A stretch of 64,000 nucleotides of DNA, taken from assembly GCA_022605955.1 (NCBI GenBank), contig JAKCOZ010000001.1, positions 99,294,211 through 99,358,210 on the forward strand. Direction: 5' to 3'. The notes under the pieces were generated by a model. That model saw nothing but the letters and a program-made list of their open reading frames with translations. It was not told where the DNA came from and searched no databases. The stretch comes from Rallus limicola. Lineage: Eukaryota > Chordata > Aves > Gruiformes > Rallidae. The position numbers and the translations under genes were made by a program. Shown in pieces: positions 37,905-49,500 of the stretch (its first letter is position 1; every line of letters starts with the position of its first letter).

Positions 37905-37998
37905 GATACTTAGATCACATGATGTCTCTGTGATGCCAATGACATCATAGCCCAGGAGTCATGCACACAACTCACTGGACTATGAGTCTTTTTGCCCA
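37905..37998 (-). mobile_element. CR1 LINE endonuclease fragment, inverted 5' part
   Basis: Read on the minus strand, this is CR1 ORF2 near the start of the endonuclease domain. The translation includes GYDVIGITET-like residues (WAYDVIGITETS in the best frame), matching the conserved endonuclease segment 'GYDxIGITETWW'. It abuts, in opposite orientation, the reverse-transcriptase part that begins at about 38000, with GCAAG-like microhomology at the junction. The arrangement is that of a 5'-inverted LINE insertion. The left limit is approximate. Confidence 0.7.
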
Positions 37999-37999
37999 G

Positions 38000-39056
38000 C
38001 AAGTTCATGGAGCAAATTCTCCTTGAATCTACATTCAGGCACATAGAAAACAAAGAGGTATTGGTGACAGACAGCATGGCTTCATAAATGGCAAATTGTG
38101 CCTGACAAAATTCGTGGCATTCTACAATGGGGTTACATAATTGGTAGATAAAGGAAAAGCAACTGACATCATCATCAAACTTTAATTGTATAAAGCATTT
38201 GTCACAGTTCCACACAGTATCTTTGAGTCTGATTGTCCAGCTAATTCCCTTCCCACTAAGTGGCCCATCTGTCAAATCCATGTCTTTCCAATTTAGAGAT
38301 AAAGTGTTACGTTCAATGTCTCAATGTCCAAGTGGAAACCTAGAGGTGTTCCTCAATGGTCCATATTGGGAGTGGCACTATTTAATATCTTTCTCAGTGA
38401 CATGAACAGTGCACCCTGAGTAAGTACAACACCAAACTGTGTGGTGTACTTAAAATGCTGGAGGGCAGGGATGCCGTCCATAGGGACCCTGAAAGGTTTA
38501 GGAGGTGGGCCTGTGCAAACCTCATGAAGTTCAGGAAGGCCACGTGCAAGGTCCTGCACATGGGCTGGGGCAGTCCCAAGCACAACTACAGGCTGGATGG
38601 AGAATGCATGGAAAAGACCCCTTAGCAGAAGGACTTGTGTTGGTGGATGAGAAGTTCAAGATGGGTTAGTAACATGTACTTGCAGCCCATAAAGCCAAAA
38701 ACATTCTGGTCTGCATTAAAGGAGGTGATTCTCCCCATTTATCCCATCTGAAGTAGTGTGTCCAGCTCTGGAGTCCTCTGTACTGAAATGACAAGGACGT
38801 ACTGTGCTGCACACAGAGAAGGGCCACAAAGATGATCAGAGGGCTAGAGCACCTATCCTAGAAAGACAGGCTGAGATTTGGGCTTATTCAATTGGGAGAA
38901 GAAAAAGCTTCAGGCAGACCTGATAACAGCTTTCCAGCACCTGAAGGTGGTCTACAAGAAAGCTGGAGAAGGACTCTTTACAAGGACAAGGGGTAATGGG
39001 TTTAAGCTGAAAGCAGCTAAATTTATATTATATATAAGGAGGAGTTATTTAACTGT
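38000..39056 (+). mobile_element. CR1 LINE reverse-transcriptase remnant, 5' half of split copy
   Basis: Starts with AAGTTCATGGAGCAAATTCT (reverse-transcriptase 'KVMEQILL'-type text). It continues through frame-shifted pieces recognisable as CR1 reverse transcriptase: 'LFNIFLSDM'-like near 38378; 'CTLSKYNTKLCG', where the FADD catalytic stretch is missing; 'EGRDAVHRDPERFRRWA'; and from 38878 an open stretch GLFNWEKKKLQADLITAF followed by TRGNGFKLK. Several stops and frameshifts make it a dead copy. It is interrupted at 39056, where the last five bases ACTGT are the target duplication of solo LTR copy 2, and resumes at 40358. Confidence 0.9.
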
Positions 39057-40357
39057 TGTCACAGTTGTGCAAAGTTGGGTGCTGAAAGAGAGAGAGAGAG
39101 AGAGACCAGGGGACCAGGGGCTGCAGAAAATGGCTGCTGGAATCCTCTGCCAGCCTGAAAAGTCTGATAGCGCCTCTGAGAATCACATACAGGAGAAAAA
39201 GACTCAGAAATAGCTGCATTTTGCCACCAGAGAATGGAGTGCCAACAAGACCACAATGTTGGCACATTAAGGGCATTGTGATATCTCCAGAGAAATAACT
39301 TGTCCCGAAGAAGGAGGTAATGCAGATAAGAATAGGGAAGATGCCACAATACTTGCATATACTGAATGAGGTGTGTTGAAGCAGCAACAAACTATATAAA
39401 TATAAGCAGCTGTAGACACAAAAGGCTGGGAAGGCTGGGGGAGGAGGCGCCCCAGGTGCCTGAGAAAAAGATGCCCCTGAAGCCTGTGGAGAAGCCCATT
39501 GTAACCGACCTGTAACCCGTGGAGAGGCTCCACGCTGGATGGAGCCGGCAGAGACATAAAGATGCCGTGACTTACATTGGGATGAGCCCCTGCCAGCACA
39601 AGCGACCTACAGAGATAAGCCAAGCAGGTTTACTGGAGGAGGCATCACAGCCCCATGGAGGACTGGGACTGAGAGACATTGTGATTTGTTGCTGCCAGCC
39701 GTAGCATAGATGAAGCCCGGTGGGAAGAGATTTGCCTTGGAGAGAGTTCGTGGAGGACTGGCTCTTGTGGGTGAGATCCTATGGTGCAGCAGGGGGAGGG
39801 TGTGTGGAATGGATGCCCCCATCCTGGCTGAGAAGGAAACTATCTTGCAAGGGACAGACCAAAGCTCCCATCTCCTAGTCCCTGCCCCCCTGTCCTGTGC
39901 TGCGAGCACGAGAGGGGAGGAAGGGAGCAAAATCATGGCTGAAAGGGAAGTCTGCTTTACAATGGAGGGGTGGGGGAGAAGGTGTTACCGAGACCCCCAT
40001 TTTCCCCAGTCCCTGCCCCTCCTGGGCTGCGACAGGGAGGGAAGAAGGGAGCAAATTTCTGACTAAATTATGCTAAGGAGGGAGTGGTGGGGGGAAAGTG
40101 TTTGCCTGGTTGCGTTTGTTTTAAGATTGTTGGTTGCACTCCTGACTCTGGTTCCTTTTCACTGTTTTCTCTTTAGTGTAATAAATTAGGTAACTTTCTC
40201 TTCAGCACTCTGTGTAGAGTCTGTTTTGCCCGCGTCATTAACGAGTTTGTCTCTTGAGCCTCCTAATATATTTTTTTCTCTCCTGTCCAACTAAGAAGGG
40301 GAGTGACAGACTGATTTTGGTGGACGTCTGGCCTTTAACTAGGGCTAAACCACCACA
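39057..40357 (+). mobile_element. Solo LTR copy 2 (ERVL-like, 1301 bp), nested in CR1
   Basis: Begins TGTCACAGTTGTGCAAAG and ends CTAAACCACCACA, flanked by ACTGT at 39052-39056 and 40358-40362. Removing the LTR and one ACTGT rejoins the CR1 text (TTATTTA|ACTGTGAGGGTG), so the ends are certain. It is about 115 bp longer than copies 1 and 3. An extra segment of roughly 105 bp (about 39287-39392) lies just before the TATA box, which here reads TATATAAATA (from 39393) without the octamer found in the other copies. AATAAA lies at 40180-40185. By eye it is about 94-95% identical to copy 1 over R/U5. There is an (AG)n expansion at 39089-39105. No internal retroviral genes; plus- and minus-strand frames of up to 118 codons inside are spurious. 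Confidence 0.95.
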
Positions 40358-40560
40358 ACTGTGAGGGTGACGAGCCACTGGTACAGGTTACCCAGAGAAG
40401 CTGTGATTGCCACCTCCCTGGCACTGTTCATAGCAAGGTTGGATGGGGCTTTGGGTAACCTTGTATACTAGATGGTGCTCTTGCCCATGGCAGAGGGTTG
40501 GAACTATGTGGTTTTTGAGGTCCCTTCCAAACCATTCTCACTCTATGACGATTCTATACT
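40358..40560 (+). mobile_element. CR1 LINE 3' end, downstream half of split copy
   Basis: Continues the CR1 interrupted by LTR copy 2. ACTGTGAGGGTGACGAGCCA is followed by GGTTACCCAGAGAAGCTGTG (end of ORF2, 'RLPREAV'-type residues), then TGGATGGGGCTTTGGGTAAC and GAGGTCCCTTCCAAACCATT, and a decayed octamer tail (CTATGACGATTCTATACTG). The 3' end near 40560 is the true CR1 end. Confidence 0.93.
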
Positions 40561-42469
40561 GTTGTGTAGAAGAGGGCTTCATCTATCATAGAAGAAACTT
40601 GACAGTCATGCACATTAGATAATAGACCTCTTCCATAGTCACATGTTTCTATGTAATTAGGTATATATGCATATACAATTACCTCTATATAGATATTCAC
40701 TGACACATACAGTTCATGTACAGATGTGAAGTTAGAATTGCAGTGAAGGACAAAAAACATGTGCTCTGTAATTAGAATATTAGTTACTAAAATATCATTG
40801 TCTATTGTCATATAATTTTGGGGGATTTTTTTTTTTCTGAAGATTTAAAAAAACTATATAAACCTTTCCTCTCCTCCCCTCCACCACCCATGTTGTACAG
40901 CCACAAAGAATATTTACAGTTTAATTATAGTCATAAGGGATAAGTAGCAGTTAGGTGGCTAACTCTTACTGAATTTTAATGCAAGTGAGGTACATATGCA
41001 CCTTTGCAAATTTCTCCCATGTAGAAACTTAGATTTTTAGCTAGAGCACATGCTTTCCTTTAGTAGCATTAAGGAAAACCATTATAATTAGAAACTTGCA
41101 ATGAAATCTTAATGAGAAACATGAGGCAATATATCATAATCTAATATAATGATACCTATTAGAATGTTAAAGCTCAACTCATCAGTAGTATACTTACGAA
41201 TACTTATCTTCATTTTTATAATTTTTTTGTAATTTAATGGATGGATGTAATCACTGAGAAGACTGAAAGAAATACCTGATTGCAGACTGACCCTGGAGCA
41301 AATTGTGATATAATTCATGTTTCAGGCACGACAGGACTAGTTTACAGAGGGAGAGCAAGACTTTTTTATTTCAGTAGTTAAAGTCACATAGTAAGAAAGT
41401 AAAGCAATTCTCGCAATCCTTGTTATTTTATGATACATAGACAGGGTATGTCCTTTATTGCCAGTAATTTGGACAGAATGGCCTGATAAGTATTGTCTAC
41501 CTTCACGTTTTTGTGTCTGATAACAATAATGGACAACTAGTATCAGAAATTTTCAGCACTGATTTGGAAATATATTGCATATATATTAATCAAAGGATTT
41601 TTCTTTTTGAATTATAGATCAGAGACAATAGAATTATAAATAATACAAGAACAAGGGTGTTCTGGAGGTAGTTTCAGAAAAGGGTTCTGTAAGCACAACA
41701 GGCTATGCTTTCAGATCTGTCCAAAATATTTTTTCATGGAATTCCTGGGGATGAGTCCTTTTAGAGCATTCACTTATTTGTGTGATTACTATCAAGAGGC
41801 ATTTGACAGAATTCATAAGGCTCAGTCAAATGCAGATAGCTGCCATGAGGTTTTTTTTCTGCATTAACAATCTTCTATACTGCAAAATATTCAGAAAATT
41901 TAATTTTAGTAACCTACAGTGAATGAAAGAATAATATAGCTGTATAGCAGCCAACAGCTGAAAGTGTAAAAACATCAGTTTTCAACGTTATTTTTTTGAA
42001 ATAGATCCTTTTCTCACATGGCCTATTTCTTCTTCTATCCACTTTTCTGCTACTGGTCCTTATCTCTTTTCCCCTTCATCTCTTCATTCTTTTTCCTTTC
42101 TTAATTATTCTTTCTCTTTCTTCTTGACACTCTCATTATTACATTTATTTCTTTAAAGTTTATTTGGAAAGAAAGAACATTATTAGCAGTCTTGAGATTT
42201 TCATACTTACAAATTTTCAGTAATGAACGTTTTTATATCATGGTTTTACATTAAAGAAAGTAAGTTGGAGCATAAAAGCATGGCTTAGGCCAAATTCTAA
42301 TTTTGCTTTTAAACATGCAGCTTCAGTCTCAGTTGCATCAGGGGCATGAACACAATTTTCTTCTGCCTGCAGCCAGCTCTACCTGATGTCCCTCTCTATT
42401 CCATTGTTGACCAACCCTCCTTCCTGCTCTTTCTCTGTGTCACTTAGGTCAGTCAATTGGAAAATATGT
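40561..42469. other. Unique non-coding sequence
   Basis: No gene or transposon recognised. A C/T-rich patch lies near 42000-42125. Confidence 0.5.
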
Positions 42470-42680
42470 GTACACTGTGAGAGTGCAGCATAATTATTTA
42501 TTGGCTAATACGTACACAGTAGATAATTTGGACAAAAAAGCTACTAGGCTAAGCATTAATCAGCTCACTGGCCCTGATAGAAGACTTAATGAGCGTTTGT
42601 TGACCAGTCAGCCATTAATCAATCAATCAATCATCAGCCTCTCTTGCTACATTCTGATCCTAGATATTGCTGAATTAGTG
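42470..42680. promoter_or_regulatory. Possible homeodomain-rich regulatory element
   Basis: A high-complexity block with many TAAT/ATTA cores: ATTATTTATTGGCTAATACG (42492-42511), ATTAATCA (42555-42562), CTTAATGAGC, and CATTAATC running into repeated ATCA units (42613-42635). On the minus strand the last reads TGATTGATTGAT, similar to PBX/MEIS-type sites. A 101-codon frame (42468-42773) overlaps but reads as no known protein. The density of such words suggests, without proving, a conserved developmental enhancer. Confidence 0.25.
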
Positions 42681-43865
42681 TGTTCTGATTCCTTGTTTTT
42701 CAAATGCCACCCCAAGGGCTTTATAAATTTTCATCTCAGTATTTTCCCTTTTGAAAGTCTGCACTGCTTGTAATGTTTCAGCAATGACAGTTCTGGAGTT
42801 TTACCTTTCTTATTTTGTCTGGCATTAACTCGCATGCTTTTTCATGCCTTAAAACATCTTTCCTGGTAATACTGATTCAAGATCAGAGGGCTGTAGTGGA
42901 CTAAACGTAGCACAGGGACACAGACAGCTGAGTCTTTGGGAGAAACGTGCCCTTTCCTCAGCCCGCATCTGAGTTCCTCTGGCAGTGTCTGAAGAAGGGC
43001 GTGCTTCTCTCCCACAACCAGCCACTGCTTCTTGTGCTAGAAGCAGCTGTCCTCCTTACTTCAGATTTTCTGAAATCACAGCAGCCACAGTTAATTCTTG
43101 TACAATTTTAGCCCCTTAAGCAGGATCATTTCATCTATTCTTAGATTATATATCTTATTTCTGTAAGCCTCTATTGTGATCTTGAGCCTGAGAATTTCTA
43201 CTGAAGATATCTCCTCTTCTGCAGCATTCCAGCATTTCCCTCTGTCTCTGTTGATCGTATGTGTTGCTTTTTGCACTTTATATATAGGAAACATCTATAA
43301 AATTCTTCTGGTTTAGAAAAGTGTTGGATTTAAGGGTTTTAGATATCCTCTCTTGCTGGCTTTCTAATCTAAAATTCTGGTATTATTGCTATATGAACAG
43401 AAAAAAACCAAGTTGCATCGGCCTTATCATGGCACATGCTTTTAGCAGCAGATCCTCCCTGTCACACAACTTATTTCATCAAAGCATCTATGTTTGAACA
43501 GATTGTAAAATGAAACACAATAAAAATAAATATGCACTAGTCCAAATGGCATCGTAGATTGAGAGGACAGTGAAAATATTTTTCGGAATGAAAATATAAC
43601 CATGAAGGGTTCATTTGCTTGCTTGTTTAGAGAAAATTTGGGTTCAGGCTAAGGAAAGTAAGAACAATTTTTTATTTTTCAATATCTCCATTGCTAAAAT
43701 TATTTCATTTCTTAAACAGATACTGGCTAACACAGACAAGTGGCAGTTCAAATCTGATCATCAGCCAAGGTTTTAGGGATACTGAGTCTGCCAGTAGGCA
43801 CTGACTGACATGAAATGCAGTTATAGTGAGTTACGCTATGCCGAAACACTACTGCACTTCCCAGG
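42681..43865. other. Unique non-coding sequence
   Basis: No gene recognised. The block 42890-43090 is moderately GC-richer and unidentified. The last five bases, CCAGG (43861-43865), are the left target duplication of LTR copy 3. Confidence 0.5.
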
Positions 43866-45054
43866 TGTGGTGGTTGAGCCCTGGCCAAAGACCAGACGCC
43901 CACCAAAATCAGTGTGTCACTCCCCTTCTTAGTTGGACAGGGGAGAAATAACATAATCGGGCGGCTCAAGAGGCAAACCCGTTAATGACGCGGGCAAAAC
44001 AGACTCAGAGTGCAGAAGAGAAAAGTTATCTAATTTATTACACTACACTAAAGAGAAAACAGTGAAAAAGAACCAGAGTCAGGAGTGCAACCAACAATCT
44101 TAAAACAAATGCAACCAGGCAAACACTTTTCCCCCACCACTCCCTCCTTAGCAGGCTTTAGTGAGAAGTTTGCTCCCGTCTTCCCTCCCAGTCACAGCCC
44201 AGGAGGGGCAGGGACTGGGGAAATGGGGGTCTCGGTAACACCTTCCCCCCACCCCTCCATTGTAAAGCAGACTTCCCTTTCAGCCATGATGTTGCTCCCT
44301 TCCTCCCCTCTCCTGCTCGCAGAACAGGACAGGGGGGCAGGGACTAGGAGATGGGGCTTTGGTCAGTCCCTTGCAAGATGGTTTCCTTCTTGGCCAGGAT
44401 GGGGGCATCCATTCCACACAGCCTCCCCCTGCTGCACCGTAGGGTCTCACCCATAAGAGCCAGTCCTCCACGAACTTTCTCCAAGGCAAATCTCTTCCCA
44501 CCGGGCTTCATCTCTGCTATGGCTGGCAGCAATCAATCACAGTGTCTCTCAGTCCCAGTCCTCCACGGGGCTATGATGCCTCCCCCAGCAAACCTGTTTG
44601 GCTCATCTCTGTAGGTCGCTTGTGCTGGCAGGGGCTCATCCCAACGTAAGTCACGGCATCTTCTCTATGTTTCCACCGGCTCCATCCAGCGTGGAGCCTC
44701 TCCACCGGGCAGGTCAGGTTTCTGCCTCCTCCATGGGTCCTCTCCACAGGCTACCCCACGTGCTTCTGCTTGGGCTGCAGGGGCATCTCTCCCCTGTGTA
44801 CCTGGGCGCCTCCTCCCCCAGCCTTCCCGGCCTGTTGTGTCTGTCAACTGCTTACATTTATATGCAAATAGACATCCCAATGCCCTTAACGGGCCAAACT
44901 TTGCAGCCTTCCTGGCACTCCATGTTCTGGTGGAGTCTTTGTCTCCTATATGTGACTCTCAGAGGTGCTGTAAGCAGGCCTGCAAAAGATTCCAGCAGCC
45001 ATTTTCTGCCAGACCTGGTCCTCTCTAGGTAGCCAACTATGCAAAACTACAACA
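43866..45054 (-). mobile_element. Solo LTR copy 3 (ERVL-like, 1189 bp), reverse
   Basis: On the plus strand it runs from TGTGGTGGTTGAGCCCTGGC to GCAAAACTACAACA, bounded by CCAGG at 43861-43865 and 45055-45059. In the sense direction it starts TGTTGTAGTTTTGCATAG and ends CCACCACA. The polyadenylation signal appears as TTTATT at 44034-44039. The octamer/TATA block appears as ATTTATATGCAAAT at about 44857-44870, the same arrangement as copy 1. Length and layout match copy 1, so both belong to the shorter subtype that lacks the extra segment of copy 2. Solo, no internal genes. Frames of 60-144 codons on both strands are chance frames in GC-rich LTR sequence. Confidence 0.95.
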
Positions 45055-46258
45055 CCAGGGTGTGTGTGTGCACACTTGCTGTGTCTGTTCTTCTGTGAAA
45101 TCAAATTCTGTGAGGCCACATTAATCTACTATGAAAGCAAGTCAGTGCACCCTGTTTTTCAGTAGGCTCATTAAACTTCTGTGTTGTTCAGCATAAATGC
45201 TTCTCTTTATCTGCTGGTCCTGTATAAACCATATTGAGCAGCACTATTTTTTCAATATAGCCTGTAGCTTAAAGTTACACAGCACTGAACACAATAGCTT
45301 TATCCAGACATCCCAAAGGTACCTCTAGAAAATATGGCTCAGTTATTGATAATTATGTAGCCATAGCTGGATGGAATTCAGCAGTGCAGATGAGTTAACT
45401 GTCCCACTCTCCCCCAGCTCTGTTTAGTGTATAGTTACGTGGGTACTTTGGTGCTCTGAGGGAAATTTTCATAATTTTTCCTCTTCTCTACTGGCCCACA
45501 GGACTGACATTAAACCAACACCTGTCTAAGACATAACACTTATCATCAGGGAGTCCTAAATGTACTAAGAAGATTTTTCAGACTAATAATTTATATTTAG
45601 TGACAGATTTATAATGAAATAAATAAATGTAATCATAAGGATTAAAAACTTTAGCTTATCAGTAAGCATTCTTTAAAAAATATATAAATTTTACTTACAC
45701 TCTATTGTCTTAGATATTTTTGATCCATTGTTGGGAATTTTATCAATCCTCAAAAGAACCTTTTTTCCCAGAACATAAAGAATACTTTTGGTTGCTTTGC
45801 AACAGGCATGGTAAACTACCCAAAAGGAGACAGAGGGGAAGTAAATTTTGGCAAAATGCAATAAAATATAGTCCTAATCTTAAAATGGTGTGTTTGGGAC
45901 TCTTTTGTGTTAACTCAAAACATCATGTTTTCTTAAGATTTTCTTTGACAGACTTCAACCTTAGCCACACCTTCCCACCCCCCAAGAATTAATATTAGAA
46001 AGCATTCTTCTAACAGGAAGGAAAGGTCTTGTAATCTTTAAAAAGTATATTTCTATTTTGTAATATGTATGTCTTGATATTGAGATTAGATACATTAGGG
46101 ATTTGTGACTAGTTTCCAAATTCATGAAATGCAGAAAACAATTAGGAGTTAAACTACACACTCTTCCATTTCCCTTATGATGTGACAGACTGAAATCCAC
46201 AAGGGTCATCAATGTAAATACTCAAGAGAACATTTGTGCAAATGTTTAGTCACAACTG
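45055..46258. other. Unique non-coding sequence
   Basis: Starts with the right CCAGG duplication and a short TG run. Frames of 90 and 83 codons (45720-45992 plus; 45961-46212 minus) have no recognised domain. TTGTGCAAATGTTTAG at about 46234 is a third, looser copy of the hairpin arm that follows. Confidence 0.5.
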
Positions 46259-46318
46259 TTTCTTCTGCAAACATTTTTACAAACAAAAATTTCCTTGTAC
46301 AAATGTTTGCAGGAGGGA
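46259..46318. repeat. Strong hairpin, 24-bp stem with 12-base loop
   Basis: The core arms are CTGCAAACATTTTTACAA (46265-46282) and TTGTACAAATGTTTGCAG (46295-46312). They pair with one mismatch. Six further pairs, three of them G-U as plus-strand RNA, extend the stem to 46259 and 46318. The loop is ACAAAAATTTCC. Stem length and loop size are in the range of a short microRNA precursor. It could equally be a decayed palindromic transposon end, as a third related arm lies about 30 bases upstream. No evidence of transcription is visible. Confidence 0.6.
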
Positions 46319-49109
46319 GTGAAAGAAGCCCTTAAGTAGTCTGGCATACTCTATTCTCCTAGAAAAGGTTTGGGGATTTTCAGTATCCATAAAAATTATA
46401 TAAAATGTATTTTATATCTGTGTGAAAAAATTAAGAGTGATATAGAATTTGAAGGTAGTACTATGATCATAATTTTGAAAAAAAGCCTTTCTAGATCTTT
46501 TGCTTGTAGATCTTCAGAATTTGTGTCAGACTGGATTTATGAAGGTCCCACCACTAATCAGTTGTTGGGAGGCCAGAAAAGGTACTAAGACGATCATCTG
46601 CTTACTGGCTGGGAACAAAATCTCTGCAGGTGAAGACAAGTTCCTTTGGTACCCAGCTCCTCTAGACAAATGTTTGTTCTGAAACTCCAGGAAGTGTCTA
46701 AATCAGTACTTTTCAGTCTGTAGCCTTAGAGGTCTAAGGGTATTTCTAAGTCTGTAAAAGGTAACTAAATAAATCCTTTGTTTTGGGGATTGCTCATATT
46801 TCCTTTCCATGGGTCCTACCTTTCACTGAAAACATTAAGTAACATCAGATACTGATTGCTATTTCCAATCAGCAATCCTATCCCATCTATCCTCACTGTA
46901 CAGAAACAAATAATTTGCTTGAAAGGACAAATAAAGAGGAAGATTTGACCACCACTGCTTAGGATGCAATCACAGATAAGTTAACTTTCAAACAAACAAA
47001 CAAAAAGGATAAAACTCTGGTGGTGAAAACAATTATTCATCCAAATAAATCATGTTTGATTCAGGACTTCCAGGGCTAGAGAATTGGTCCACATGTCACA
47101 GGACTTTCATTTTGTCTGGGTTTTTTTTTTTCATATTTCTCAAGAATGCTACAAAATCTTAACAGCATTATTATCTGCTAACAGCTGTTTCCTACAGCAG
47201 GATGTCTTATTTCTGTTAATCTGTCAGAAACTTTCTTAGCCACAGTTCTTCCTGCTGTCATTAGTGATCTGACTATTCCCAATTAGGCAAATATGGAGAG
47301 TTCTTGAATGAAGAAGAAAAAGACTGACTACTTGTTTTCTAGTACAGGGTACCTTAGAAATTTTTTTTTTTTTTCTTTTAAACATCAGAAATTTAAACAT
47401 TAATTTGCATAATGTATATTGTCAGATATTGCTCAGTCAGCCACAGAGAGAATGCTTTTGTAAAGTATAATTTCAGCTGTACAATTTACAACTGAACATT
47501 TTATTTACAGAAGATTCAAGCTACTGAAAACATTTTCAAATTGACAAGTGGTTTCGATCAAGGGAAAAGAGGCACTTTTTTTCTGTTTTGAACTGTTTGA
47601 TTGAAAGATTTCAGTTTTTCAATTCTAAGCCAGGGTTTTTACTAGTTTATGTCTTTGTGACTTGAGTATCAACATCTGTGCTTATCTTTAGAAATGTCAT
47701 TCATTATTCTAGTGTGCACAAATGCTCATTAGAAGAACTGAAGATACCAGAGGGAAGTCTAAATAAAGGAAGTGGAGTTGAAAAGTCTCAATTCAAAATA
47801 TCAAAATTCAGGACATTTTCTTTGTCTCTTTTATTCTTCCTATAGAAAGTAGAGTAGAACTTCTGTTGCCTTAGATAAAGATTAACAATAGCTATTAAAT
47901 ATTATCAAAATATGATATAAGCATTAAAACATTTATACACTTTGAAAATAAGAAACTAAATAGATTATACTTAATCTTTCCTTTACTTGTTTGTCTAGTG
48001 TTAAAAACTTTGTTGCTTCTAAATCTAAAATCTCAAATGTCTAATCTAAGAAACAGAAATCATGGAGAATACATGTCCAATGTTATATTTAATGCCAGCT
48101 CACAGAGACAAATTGGAATATTAAGTCCTTATATTAAGTCCTGATTCTCTTTGAGACTTTATTACAAGAATGGCAAAATTATATCAAAGTACAGGAAAGA
48201 GTGTCTTCCTTTGCTTTCATGGCAAAGGAAAAATGAGCTGGAATTGCAGGTACATAACAGGCACTAGGGCGCCTGGCTCCTGCTCATCTCTGACATTTCT
48301 CCTATGATGGATGAGAAGTCTTCACCGTTGTGAGACTTCTGTCAGTCTTGAGCGTGCTAGACAGAGAAAAACACTCCCTTTATTTTCCTTTCTTCTCATC
48401 TTCTGTTTAACGAAACATAAGAGATGAAGAGAAAATAAAACATGTAAACGGTACTTTTAAATATTTCTTAGTTGTACAGCTATTGTTTGCCCTGAACCCT
48501 AATTTGTGCAAAATAAGATTGAGATTAAAAGGAAGTTTGTAATTTTTTTATGTGTTAACAAGAGTCAACAAATGCTTTGCTTGAACAGGACAAAAAATCA
48601 GCATTGATAAAGAGGATTTGCAACCAAATTCTGCTGATGTTCTGTTTCTTTGTCTCTGGGAGAGGATATTAGCAAGGACGAGGTATTGCAATGTACTTTA
48701 TGCTACTATGTGACCGAATTTTTCTGAACATTAATAAAATAAAAAATGCAGGACAAAATAGTTAAAACTGCCCATCCTTTAAATGTCTTCTTGAATGTCT
48801 CTCTGTCTGACCGTTTTTGTTTGCACTCCCCAGAATGGTGATTGGAAGGGTTTTATTTTCTATAAGTCTTCAGAATTTAACAAATACTAAGATTTTAAAT
48901 AGGACAAAGCAACACATTTCTCATTATGAAAATGCTGGTTTTCTGGCTAACTTTGCACTGAAAACCTCAGAGGTTGAGAAATGTGCATTTGACATGAGGA
49001 CAGACTTTAATATAGGAAAATTAATTTTAGAAAAATCAGATTTGACACAACTATTAATACTTGTAAAAGTGCTCTGTCCAGAGCATAACAGATTTTATGA
49101 GGTGTTGCT
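46319..49109. other. Unique non-coding sequence
   Basis: No gene or transposon recognised. T-runs lie near 47120 and 47361-47375. A 98-codon plus-strand frame ending at 49113 has no recognised domain. Confidence 0.5.
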
Positions 49110-49500
49110 TTAGTCAGCTAAAGCTATGGTTGTGAAGAAATACAGGACACTACTTATCTGTTGATCCATAGTAACTGAATGCAGATCCTGAGACCAAAAT
49201 TAACAAAAGATGTCCAGCTATGGTTTGTGATACTTATAATTAAAATATGTGTGTAGAAGTTAAAAGCTGGGACAGCTGACCCTTACTGGGATTAAGCCAC
49301 AACAAATAGCAATGCCGTAACATGATGCTTCCGAGCAGATCTAATGAATGTCCAAAAATGCCAGCTGTTAAAAGTTCAGTAGCAAATAATCGATTAGTCT
49401 AGTTTCTTGGTTCGTTTATGACTAAATGTGAGTATTCAAGTTAAACATTCACTTAAATTGCGTTCCCTAAAAATGTAATTTATATAGCAAATACGTGTAC
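49110..49500. promoter_or_regulatory. Possible conserved non-coding element
   Basis: About 390 bp without simple repeats, containing factor-site-like words: an E-box in GACAGCTGACC (from 49271), GGATTAAG (49289-49296) and AATCGATTAG (about 49388-49397). There is no open frame of note. The call is based on composition and motif density only. Confidence 0.2.

Noticed and set aside
25605..40357. LTR copies 1 and 2 as the two ends of one provirus
   Set aside because: Each has its own perfect 5-bp duplication (AGTAG and ACTGT), copy 2 sits inside a CR1, and the 12 kb between them holds no retroviral genes.
44598..45032. 144-codon plus-strand frame
   Set aside because: It is the antisense strand of solo LTR copy 3, with counterparts in copies 1 and 2 that are differently broken. 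There is no sign of coding constraint.
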